Below, piece by piece: positions 11,971 to 22,014 of a stretch of 64,000 bases of DNA (positions are counted from its first letter, which is position 1; every line of letters starts with the position of its first letter). This DNA comes from Bryum argenteum (Eukaryota; Streptophyta; Bryopsida; Bryales; Bryaceae). The stretch spans positions 10,672,345 to 10,736,344 of the forward strand of contig CM073326.1 of the NCBI GenBank assembly GCA_037043015.1. Reading direction: 5' to 3'. The notes under the pieces are model-generated. The model was not told the origin of the DNA. It saw only the letters and a list, made by a program, of their open reading frames with translations, and did no database searches. A program made the position numbers and the translations under genes.

Positions 11971-14010
11971 AGCAAAACCCAGGGTTACACTAATATAGTA
12001 GTTAATCGTTTGGAAAGGTTAAATCAATCTATCGTTTTAGTAACTAAAGTCACTTTTTTCAAGATTAGGTTGGCAATTAGTTTCACACACAACTAGGGAA
12101 CCTTATTGGGTTATTCAATTCACTCTTATTCCCAATTTCATCTTCCGTCCATTGATAATGCTATTGACTGATGAATGCGGTTATAGTCTTGTCTAGTGTT
12201 CTACATGGTTGGCAAATTGTCCGGAACAGGTATGCACTTGTCAATTTGTCATATTAGCACCTAATCAAAATGCCAAGTTATATCAACTATATCATATAAA
12301 TATATAAATATATATGTTTCCAATTAGCCGATAGCTTTTGATTCCTTATTAATTATTTGTCAATTTTAACTTATTCGCCAGTACTAGTCTGTCATTAACT
12401 AAGTAATCAATTTGCAAATGCAGAATGATAATTCCAAATCAGATATGTCAATTTGTCTCTACACTAGTGCATACTAACTAAGAAAATTAGTCTCTACACT
12501 ACGTAGTCGTGTTCTGTGAGAAATATTCACCGTCAATTTGTCTGTCGATTCGATTCGTCAATTGGTCTTCCCGTTTTCCGGTCTAGTATGGTCAACTCGC
12601 TCATTCGCACAGCTTTGCAGCTTCAGCAATTTGTTCGTACACTTCGATTAGCCTTCCCAGTGGTTAAGGAGATTAAGTTAACTCGCCTTTCCGCAATTTC
12701 AATTTGTCTAAGTTTAACTCTCCACCGAATGGCTTTCCAATTTATTCAATTTGTTTCCGTTTTCAATTCTCCTTTCTCAACACTCAATTGACTCAAACAC
12801 AGTCAATTAGTTAATTAAACTTCACTCGAGATGTGTCTGCCTACCCAACAATACTACACTCATACTTCAATTTGCCATTTATGAAGGCTGGATTCTTCAC
12901 TTCCCATATTCTATCCTCAATTTGCTTAGACCAACAGTTATTTAAGAATTCACTGAAAATCAATTTGCTCTCTTCCAATCTCACATCTCAAATTGCCATG
13001 GTTCAATACACATGACACAATTCATTCACAGTCCATTTGTCACAATGGATTTACAATTATTCAACAACCGGTCAACTTGCTGAACGGTATATTTTCTCAC
13101 ATAATTACTATTAAGGACAAATCGCTCATTCCTTGTTTATACATGCATATTCAATAGGCTACCCGCCTTAGCTCACAGTCAAATCGATTCTTTATAATTT
13201 TGCTCTCAGTTTTCACATACTAATAGCCAAATTTTGTACTTCGACAAATGGCGGGAACACAACACTTGATTAACTAGAGTGAATCACATCAATTAGACTT
13301 AACCATTCTCTTGAATCAATAGTCCAATTGCTTCAACTTCACACAACCGAAGTAAAGAGACAAGACAAATTGATGGCACAACTTGATGATACATTCACTG
13401 AGAGTTCAAATAGTTCACAGAGACAATTTGCACAACAGGAGTTCTATCCGAACTCCAAACCACTCAAAACAATCAATACTACAAATTGTAAATTTTATGT
13501 ATACGCTAAGAGCTGAAAGACAATTACATGGAGCAAATCGCTCACAAGTGAGTTCTACCCGAACTGAAGAAAAAGATAAAACCATATGCCTATATCAGCC
13601 TTGTAAAAGTGACGACCATTCGCCTGAACCATCGCGAAGTCTATTTGCCACTCACTCAATCTGCCTCTTTATTCTATTTCGAATCTATTTGTCTTTCTAT
13701 GGCTAATTGCTCTTACATACAAAATTCACATGTCTATTTGCCTCTATTTACATTGAAAATTAAAAATTGACTCAAATGAACCAAAAGGCTCGTTCACAGG
13801 ACCATACATGATTATTCTACAAGATGAGCAATCTGGCAAGTTTGGCTTACATCCAACTCGTGACGGCGTGGAACCCATCTCGTTCTCAGTTCTGAATTTT
13901 GACTTATAACACTGTCTCCTCGATACTGATCTTATACATTTGTCATTGCTGGGACGTGAGGTCTTATGGACGCCTTCGCAAGCAACGGTCCTCATCTTTC
14001 CACCGAGGGA
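11971..14010 (+). repeat. Long 3' spacer with dispersed CAATTTG motif
   Basis: About 2 kb lie between integrase and the 3' LTR. From about 12235 to 13740 a short motif (CAATTTGTC, CAATTTGCC or near variants such as CTATTTGCC) recurs roughly 15-20 times at irregular spacing, mostly in one orientation. The last bases before 14010 read in one frame to a P-P-R-E-stop end, like the C-terminus of many plant gypsy polyproteins. Confidence 0.6.
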
Positions 14011-14023
14011 GTAGTCCTACACA

Positions 14024-14359
14024 TGTAAGGATAAATTCTTCTATATGTCATAATCCTGGTCTGACGAATGAGTGAACATGAGCCCCTCAGTTATAGGAAT
14101 TAAGCAGCTTGTATTACGGAGTGTTTATCACAATATAAACCAACGCCTGAGTTCGAGCAAGGCAGATGTTGGGCAGGAATCATTCTCTGTACACTCACAT
14201 TGTCGTCGCTACAATAACGTCGTGCATTCTCGTACTCCTTTCATCTTCCGCCGTCACGTCACGTTTCTGTGCACCTGCCTCGGGCAGGATCTCGAAACTC
14301 GTTAGGCTATTCACCCACGTCTTAGCGAGTTATCGTGACCAAAATTAGGGTGGACAACA
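14024..14359 (+). repeat. 3' LTR of the gypsy element
   Basis: It is 336 bp with the same TGTAAGG start and ACAACA end as the 5' LTR, about 94% identical by hand count. A 10-bp string AGTCCTACAC flanks it closely on both sides (14013-14022 and 14364-14373). Confidence 0.88.
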
Positions 14360-14373
14360 TATTAGTCCTACAC

Positions 14374-17311
14374 TTCGTCTTACTAAAGGCATCTTTGCTC
14401 TTGCTCCTATTAATGACATCTTTGTTGTTCTTTCCAACCATGCCAAGAACAATATATTGTGGCAAAGTTTGTCTCAGTACTTTGTCTTTGACTCTACTTG
14501 TTACTGCAGGTAAAGGGTGTTTTAAGATTACTTATTTGAGACAACCAACTTGTAAACATATAGATGACTAATTAGGCCAAAAACTTCAAGGACACAATCG
14601 AATGTCTTGATTATATGCATTGAACATGCATTAAACGCTAAATAATTGCCTAATTGTATTGCAGGGTCTTTTAGAGGACAAAATAAATAACAAGAGTGTT
14701 ATTTTAGAAATCATCGCAGACCAAAGATTATGGATTTGACACATTACTTGTTTAATTTTCTTTAAAAGAAATTATGTTAAGAGAGTTAAAGAGGAACTTA
14801 CCTTTTAAAACCAATAGCCATTTTTTCCACAATGTTGCTTTCATGTTAATTATCTTTACCATATTGGTATTGCTTAGAACAGCCTATTTATGAAGCAATT
14901 GGAGAGATAAATGAAGATTACAAAAATTTCTAGGAGATGGCATGCAAGAAAATTACGAGTTCTTTTGGGTTCTCTTGGCACAATGAGACATAATCAAGAA
15001 TCTTGTAAGGCAATAAGGTATAGGCCTTGTCAACTATCAACACTTGCGCCTCCCCGCAAGAATTACTCCTCATTGTGCTTGTTGCTTGATCTTAATTAGG
15101 GCATTTTAACCAATTTCTTCAATTTACAATAGCATGGTGTTAAGATTCGGATTCCAACTGGCTATCCCGGTTGTCTAAGATTCTCAAAGGTTTGAGAAAC
15201 TTCAACTAGTTTCTACAAGTTTCCACTAGATATTGGAGCCTTTCCAAACCTTTCATATAATTTCTCTAGTTTCGGGAGCTTTTACATCTTTTTCTTATGT
15301 CCGGTTCACACTTGAAGATAGTAGAAAAGAATACTGCAATTTTCGAGCACTTGCAAAAAAGGCCGTTTACATCTGATTCTTGCTTTTGTCTAACTTTCCG
15401 ACGTCGCAACGAGCGTAGCTGCAGCAGGTAGCATAATGATAGAGTGAACAAGCGGTTGGACATGTAGTGTCGCCTTCCAAAAATAGATAAAACCCTTGAA
15501 ACTAAAGCTTGGTGCTGCACTTACGTAGCTCAATCTTGTGAAGACTGTTATCTGACCAACCTGCAACCTGTTGTGTGCACTTTGCGGTGCAAGCTATCAC
15601 TTTGTTGTATGCACTTTACGGTGCAACCTTTCACTTTGCGGCAGAGGTTTCGGTAATCTCGTTCAGTGTATCGGTAATGTGTTTTCGTGTTTGTGTCTTG
15701 GCGCCTCAATCGTATGCCTCAACCGTAATGCGATTTCAAAGCAGATGTAAAACTCAAGAAATCAACGCCTTCCAAAGAATATTGCATCGATTTAGTAGCG
15801 TCGTTGTAAGTTGATGCCTACATGTCTTTCGTGAGTTGTTATCGAAAATTGTTGTTTCTGATTGTGTGTAGTTAAATGGATTCGAGTGTTTTTTTTTACG
15901 AAAAATGTTTTTTCACCTCTTCCTTTCAATCTCTATGAGACTATTGTTCTTGTTGTTTCAACTTTCGATATGTAAGGACTTTTTTCCCTGCACAGGATCT
16001 CCATTTAATACTTCTTGGTTCCTTCATTGCTATGAATTTGATAAAGTGAGACGATAAATTTTGCCGTTGATCCTAGTATCACTTCCCCAATGTCCGCCAC
16101 CAAATATCACGAGGAATTCACGACTAGGTAGAGGTAAGTGGAAATCAATAAGTGAACAAGATGCAAGAGGAGGAAGAAAAGACACAGATCCGAATTGGAA
16201 TCGATTTGAAATGTTAACGTTGGTTTCGAAAAACGCATGAGAATTCTCGATAATTTTAAGATACGATTTAAGAAGACATTGATGCCCTTCCGGAGGAACC
16301 CGACGACAAAGTGGCTACTTTAGTAAATCTTGTTGATGGTATCTTTATCATCAGTGGTCAGGATCTTTAGAAATGTCTGAGTGATGCGCTGCTTTCCCGA
16401 AGACAAAAGACGAGAGACGCCACAAACAAACAAGAACTAACTCAGAGTTTTATTTTTCTCTCTTAGTCATTGAAAAAAAAGATCTGTGTTCTCCTCCAAA
16501 TTTTCAACCCGTTTGTTTATCGCTTAATCGTGATAAGTGGATGAAATATGCGCCAATCCAGAAACCCTCCTCATCTTTAAGACCTTCGGCATCCTCAAGA
16601 CCGACCTTGATCAACTAACAATACACGTGACGTGGAGGAGTAATCAATCAACAATGCCAATGGACAACAATTGGTGTCATCAAGAGTTAAATACTTGGAT
16701 CATTTAATGAGTATGAATGGGTTCCACAAATGAATGTCTAAATATATTTGTTGGCGCGAAGTGTAAAACTTTGATGCCTGTTGGTTTCAAACAATTAGAG
16801 GCTTTTCAACTCGTCAGGCACTGCGAGCAGCGCCCATTAGTTTTGGGAAGCTTCCTCTTCACTTACTTGGATAGCGGAAGTCACTCAAGCTTTTAAAAGT
16901 TCTTGTAGTTGCTTCCACGATTTTTTTCTGAAACTTTCTCTAAAGGAGTTTGTTTTAAGAGTTTAGAGTCATCATTCCAATTTTTTTTTAACGCTCATTC
17001 ATGTCTTCTCTTTCATTCATCAATACTAATTAGAGTTTATTTTATTTCAAGTGTCATTTTAGATCCTCTAAAGAATCTTCTCACATTTTGTTCTATATTC
17101 GTCATTCTCAGAGACTTCTCTTTAATTCAGTTACTTGCTTCATTTTTGAGTTGTCTTAGTAACAAGCAACAAGTGCTAACAAAAAGCTTTTATTTCATTC
17201 AAGTCAAATTAGGTATGGACTACTACCCACAAGCTTTTGAAAAATTAGTTTTTGAATGGTTGTTCAAAACTTTTATTGTTAATGGTTTTGGACGGCTATT
17301 CATGAAACATA
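14374..17311. other. Intergenic DNA with short local repeats
   Basis: No gene was found. A two-unit direct repeat of about 33 bp with a GCACTTTRCGGTGCAA core lies at 15571-15640. A segment at 15185-15275 is rich in TTC/GAA pentamers like the array at 17446. A short protein-like frame at about 16272-16370 (acidic, E-D-I-D-A-L-P-E-E-P-D-D) may be a transposon remnant. Confidence 0.4.
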
Positions 17312-17316
17312 CTTAG

Positions 17317-17767
17317 TGTCACGGACATACACAAGAAGTTTCTAGAAGGTTCTTCTAAAATATTCTCTGAAGATTCCCTAAAAGATTCCTAAAAGATTCC
17401 TTGAAGATTCCCTGTGTCACGGCCACGTACTAGGTAGACAACTTAGGAAGGTTCTAGAAGGTTCTAGAAACTTCCGGAAACTTCTGGAAGTTCCTGGAAG
17501 TCTCTGGAAGTTTTTGGAAGGTCGTTGAAGTTTCCGGAAGGCTCTGGAAGCTTCTGGAAGGTCTTGGAAGTTCTTGGAAGGTCCTAGAAGGTCCTAGGTT
17601 GAGATAGGAGTCGAGGCTGAGGGCAACCTCAGTCTCGACAACGCATCTCTTGGAGCTCTAGCTCATCTCTCTTGTTGTTGTTCGTGTACTCTTCTTGTTA
17701 ATTCAAGCTCGTGTCAGTTCTTGTTAGTTTCCACATATTCTTATCATCTGTTTCCGTGTCCCTGACA
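17317..17767 (+). mobile_element. Solo LTR of an unrelated LTR retrotransposon
   Basis: The 451-bp segment starts TGTCACGGACA and ends TGTCCCTGACA, which are inverted repeats of each other with one mismatch. It has the TG...CA termini of an LTR. It is flanked by a perfect 5-bp target duplication, CTTAG (17312-17316 and 17768-17772). No internal domain is adjacent, so it is a solo LTR formed by recombination. Orientation is arbitrary. Superfamily is unknown because no protein remains. Confidence 0.88.
17446..17596. promoter_or_regulatory. Array of about 30 contiguous heat-shock-element pentamers
   Basis: Inside the solo LTR the sequence runs in strict 10-bp register, alternating GGAAG-like and TTCNN-like pentamers, i.e. 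nGAAn followed by nTTCn. This is the heat shock factor binding pattern. The first eight or so pentamers (GGAAGGTTCTAGAAGGTTCT onward) fit almost perfectly; later ones keep GAA but often lose a base of TTC. A shorter, looser run precedes it at 17338-17412. Confidence 0.7.
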
Positions 17768-18224
17768 CTTAGGGAAGTTTGTTTAAACTGCTATTCAAAA
17801 ACATTTGCAAAGAAAATATATATTTAGATCGTAGTTTTATTTTCAATCGTGTGATATTGTTTCTCAAAGTCTTCTCGTGAAGCATGTGTGGGGATTTATT
17901 TCATAAACGGTTGTTGAGGAACATGTAAAGGTAGTCTTTCGGTTCTTCATGCTAATACGGATGATGCTAATTAAGTACACGGACATTGGTGTGTCCCAGA
18001 TACAAAATTAATAAAGAGCTTGGCCTTTACACAATAACGTAGCATTGCTTCAATAAGATAGGAAACAAGCATTCTCATTAATTCTCAATCAAGAACAAAG
18101 GTAATGACTTATAAAAGTGTAGCAAACATAACAAGGTGAGGTGTCTTATGCAACGTTTACGCTTTAGTCAAAGCGATAGGAATGCTTTAATCGGAAGTTC
18201 AAGAAATACCTATTCAAGTAAGAG

Positions 18225-18623
18225 GTGTGTTGGCGGCTTACTACTCTAGTAGAGCCTTATAAAAATATTGACTCTAAAAAAATTCGTCCTTTAGGCAGGA
18301 CAAGAAACCATTCGAAGACAATGTGTCATTCATTTAGACGGTATCATATAGCTACTTCATATACTGCCACAACTAAAGTGACATGTCATCTCTTCAACCC
18401 CTTCTTGTCTCTGCTAGTTGTGGAGCACATTGCAAAGATAGTTGTGTTTTTTTTCATGATGGTTGGTCACTCACACAATGAAATTGATGCATCTTTTAAG
18501 TGTTGGAGTATGAAACTACAAGCGAATGATTATCCAATTTTGTCTTGGTTGATACAATTTTTATATAGTCATGGTAGAAGATGCGATGATTTTGCACCTT
18601 GTGAAGGCGGTACTAAACTTTAA
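18225..18623 (+). pseudogene. Transposon-derived protein fragment, DUF7869-like
   Basis: The 132-codon frame contains a V-G-H-S-H-N-E-I-D block. It resembles the V-G-H-T-H-E-D-I-D motif of plant DUF7869 transposon-derived proteins, followed as in that family by an F-x-x-x-S-x-x-L-x-x-N-D stretch. No upstream partner domain is intact and the flanks are AT-rich, so this is read as a remnant. Family assignment rests on this motif alone. Confidence 0.45.
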
Positions 18624-19869
18624 AAATTTCATATAGTCATTTGTTACAAGCGATTCAAAAAAGCTAATCAGATACGCAAATAAAAGACAATTTAACTTCT
18701 TTGCCAATGATAACAAATTGTCAATCATCTTGACATAGTGCAGAGTTGAATGCTTGAGGGCAAAATCAAACTCTCAAAGTTGAATGCAGAGATCCACCAA
18801 TGTAGCTTGAAAGAAAATCGACGGCTGTGAGACTGCAACATTGAGGGATGAAGTTGACAAACTTCATAGATCAAATGAATATATTAAGTATTGAAATGAC
18901 TTGTTGGAAGAATATGTTGGCGCTCATTTTGACGCAGATCATTGTCTATCATAGACTACCAAATACTAGACACGGGGAAGAGATACTTGAAATGAACGAA
19001 GTACTTAAGTAAATATGATAAATTGAAAGGTGGATTATGGCTCCATGGAAGACAACCTAGACACCTCAAGATGCCCTTGCAAGTATTGCAAGTTGCCTGC
19101 AAGTTTAACATGAGGTTAATATTAGACGCTACGTTTTATATATTAGTATATTGTTAGAACCTTTAAATATTTCAAAGACTTTCTTTGTATGAATTCTTGG
19201 AAAAATGAGTGTAATCTTAATCTTTCCAACACAAGTCCTAAACTTCTCTTTCCAAAGTTACTTTTTTGTTTGATATTTTTTTAGTGCTTATTAGTTTCAT
19301 TGACAATAGGAAGATGAAGGAATATGAATAAATGATAATTAGTGAAGAAGTGACGAAAATAGTGACATTGAAAAGAGTAAATGAGCAAAAGAGGGTGTAT
19401 GATGCGGAATTTACGACAAGAGTAAGCTAAAGAAACAATATAGTTGGTTGATTTGCATGATCTGGTAGATCTATTTAAAATCAGTGGATTTCATGATACA
19501 GAGTTTTCTAAACAATGGTGCTTGGATTTGATAAACGTTTTCGGATAGACAAAAATGTTGACCTTATCCAAGCGTTGACTATAACAAAATAATGCCTCTT
19601 TGCATAATAAAAGGACATGTATAATGTCTTTAACTAGACGTTGATATTAACGAGGTTGATCTTATCCAAGTACCACTGTATCATACTTGGAATCAAAATA
19701 AATGAAAAATTTTGTATTCATTTCCGAGTTAAGAAATGAGTGTAATGTACTACAAAAATAATCATTACTTTTCGTATTTGTTGGAAACTAAATGATTGCA
19801 AATCCCATGTCGCATGAGGAAGCCTCATGTGTTTTTTTTTAGGGGATATTGATTGTATCATTTTGTATA
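18624..19869. other. AT-rich intergenic DNA
   Basis: No convincing gene, RNA or terminal repeat was found. It may continue the decayed element upstream. Confidence 0.35.
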
Positions 19870-19875
19870 GAGGTG

Positions 19876-20035
19876 TGCAGATATCACATAGGCAACGTGA
19901 TATTACATAAACAATGTCATATCACAAGACAATGTGATATTACAAAGGCAATGCAACATCACAAGAGTTATTGTGATATTATCAAATGCATGTGATATTA
20001 CAAAGTTCATTTGATATTACAAAGCATCATTGTAC
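19876..20035. repeat. Degenerate short tandem repeat, GTGATATTACAAA core
   Basis: About seven imperfect units of 20-28 bp share GTGATATTACAAA or close variants (ATATCACA, GTCATATCACAAG). They lie just upstream of the SINE complex. Confidence 0.65.
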
Positions 20036-20254
20036 TATTAGCTAACACTAGTTATGTCATTTTGCAAGCATATGCCACCAGATTGGCACGTTGTTTCAAA
20101 GTGGCAATTGTGTTTTTTGCCAAATGACACATACAATGATGCCATTTTAACAAATTGAGGGTGTTGTTTTACCACGTGTTGGTCGTATTGTAGCTCTTTA
20201 GCCCCCCGTCTTCCCTCATTAGCAATTCTCCTCCAACTATCTAGTCTACAAAAC

Positions 20255-20940
20255 TCAAGCACCACAAGCCTTGGCTTGGTGGTTGGGGCTAATGGCCCCA
20301 ATGAGAAGGTCATGGGTTTCATTCTCCATGCTGGCGTAGTGCTCACCACTGTAGTCCACCCAACTATTGTGGGGGGTTCCTGGACCTTGTTGTATGGGTA
20401 CGTCAAAGCCCTTTGGGGGGATACTATGTCAAGTATCTTCAAGGTAGATAGATAGATAGAAACTCTCGTCCTTTGTAAGGGGCCGGCGTGAATGAAGTGT
20501 CTGTTCGTAGTGCTAATATCCCCATGGCCACCGGACAAGGGGAAATTAGAGCAAATACTACTTCCCCCTCTCGAGGGTGGACACTATAACTACGCTAGTT
20601 TTTAGCCTAGTTACTAGTGCCTTGAAGATATTTGACATAGTATCCCCCCAAAGGGCTTTGAGGTACCCATACAACAAGTTCTAAGGACCTCCCAAAATAG
20701 TTGGGTGGACTATAGTGGTGAGCACCACGCCGGCATGGGGAATAGAACCCACGACCTCCTCCTATCTTCAAGGTACTATTAACTAGGCTAGAAACTAGCG
20801 TAGTTACAGTGTCCATCCTCGAGAGGGGGAAGTAGTATTGTTCCAATTTCCCCTTGTCCGGTGGCCATTGGGATATTAGCATTACGAACGGACACTTCAT
20901 TCATGCCCGGCCCCTTAGAAAGGGCCCGAAGTTTCTCTCT
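20255..20940 (+). mobile_element. SINE (host copy), split by a second SINE
   Basis: The tRNA-like head has an A-box-like TGGCTTGGTGG (20272-20282) and a B-box-like GGGTTTCATTCT (about 20314-20325). A family-specific body and a TTTCTCTCT tail follow. A 9-bp target duplication, CTACAAAAC, bounds it (20246-20254 and 20941-20949). Removing the insert leaves about 357 bp. Other family copies in the window are at 20447-20762, 47542-47821, 42217-42311 and 62103-62191. Confidence 0.85.
20447..20762 (-). mobile_element. SINE inserted into the host SINE, opposite orientation
   Basis: This is the same family as the host copy, but on the minus strand. Its 5' end at 20762 begins at the B-box region (GGTCGTGGGTTCTATTCC on the minus strand), so it lacks the A box. 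Its 3' tail at 20447 is a (GATA)n/(TATC)n run. A 13-bp target duplication, TATCTTCAAGGTA, flanks it at 20434-20446 and 20763-20775, proving it inserted into the older SINE. Confidence 0.88.
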
Positions 20941-20949
20941 CTACAAAAC

Positions 20950-22014
20950 CCTAGTTTGCCCATATTCGCAATAGTTGACCTTTGAATGACTCAGGGGCAC
21001 CATTTCAGGAACACCTATATTTTCAACTTTAAGAACTCATTACTTTTTGTAGAAGAGTCCAAAAATGATCAAACCACTTGCTCTCTCTCTACTAAATTAC
21101 TAAATTTCCCATGGAGAAATAATTCTTGTTATGGTAACTTTCCTATAAATTTCCCCGCTAATAAATTTAGCCATTGTTTTGGAGTCAACTTATGGGTGAG
21201 GACGAATATGATCATCATGATAGAACATACAGCAGTTAGTGTGGCAACAAAAGTATATTTAGCTGTCAGCAAGGAAGGAGAAGGGCTGAAGGGGGGCTAC
21301 TGGCTAAGTTCAACTTCAAAATTCAAGGGCCACAATTAGCTTCTATCACACTGGAGGATAAGACTCTGAGTTCGATCCACATCCATCCAATACAACATTT
21401 TTCATCCATCGGTATATGCAGTTTTTCATCGACGCGCCGCGTACTGGCAGCGCCAATCCTTACGCCCCTCAGCCACCCCCACGTGGCGAGCACCATCCCA
21501 GGTCCCCAAAGGAATACTCCAGGTCCCAAAAGGATCCCGCCGCGGCCGCGCGGTGGCGGCATCGCCGACGACAGCGACCACGACAGCCCGGGACGACGAT
21601 GGCTATGGTGTAAGAACCGAGCGAAGGCGGAGGAATCATAAGTGCGAGTGCATGGTCCGAGGGCCGCGGTTTGCCAACTAGCGTCTCCATTCATGTGTCT
21701 GATCGATCTTATCTCTACACTCACTCGATTTTTTTCAGAAGCAAGCGATCGGTAACTACTAGTACTTGTCCTGGCTCCTCCTTGTCGCCCCAAGCTCCCA
21801 CTTTTCCCTTTATTTAATTGCAGAAAAACCACTTTGATTCTCCCGGCGGCAGGTAGGGAGTAGAGTGTGGTGGTCTGTGATAGCCTACGAGAGAGCGAGA
21901 GAGAGAGAGAGCTTGAGGTCGGACGGACAGACGCCCTTGGGGTTGTGGGGGTGTCAAAAACAAGGGGAAGCAGGGTTGCAGTGTGTGTGATCTCTAGCTC
22001 GCTAGCTAAGCACG
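20950..22014. other. Intergenic DNA and 5' flank/leader of the NodGS gene
   Basis: There is no gene. GC content rises sharply from about 21420. A (GA)n microsatellite at 21890-21911 precedes the start codon and is probably in the 5' UTR or core promoter. Short GC-rich open frames around 21416-21690 have no recognisable content. Confidence 0.5.

Larger units (their letters stand above)
5388..14359 (+). mobile_element. Ty3/gypsy-type LTR retrotransposon, full-length but decayed
   Basis: The element has two 336-bp LTRs (5388-5723 and 14024-14359), each starting TGTAAGG and ending ACAACA. A tRNA primer-binding site follows the 5' LTR. Gag-like and pol-like segments follow in the order protease, reverse transcriptase, RNase H, integrase, which is the Ty3/gypsy order. 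A purine-rich tract (CCGAGGGAG, 14002-14010) lies just before the 3' LTR. By hand alignment the LTRs differ at about 21 of 336 positions with no indels, so the insertion is not recent. Internal stops and frameshifts break every domain, so it cannot be autonomous. The 5-bp flanks (CTTGG before, TATTA after) do not match, so no target duplication is visible. Confidence 0.9.

Noticed and set aside
20272-20325. tRNA gene
   Set aside because: A- and B-box-like elements are present but no cloverleaf can be folded. It is the head of a SINE.
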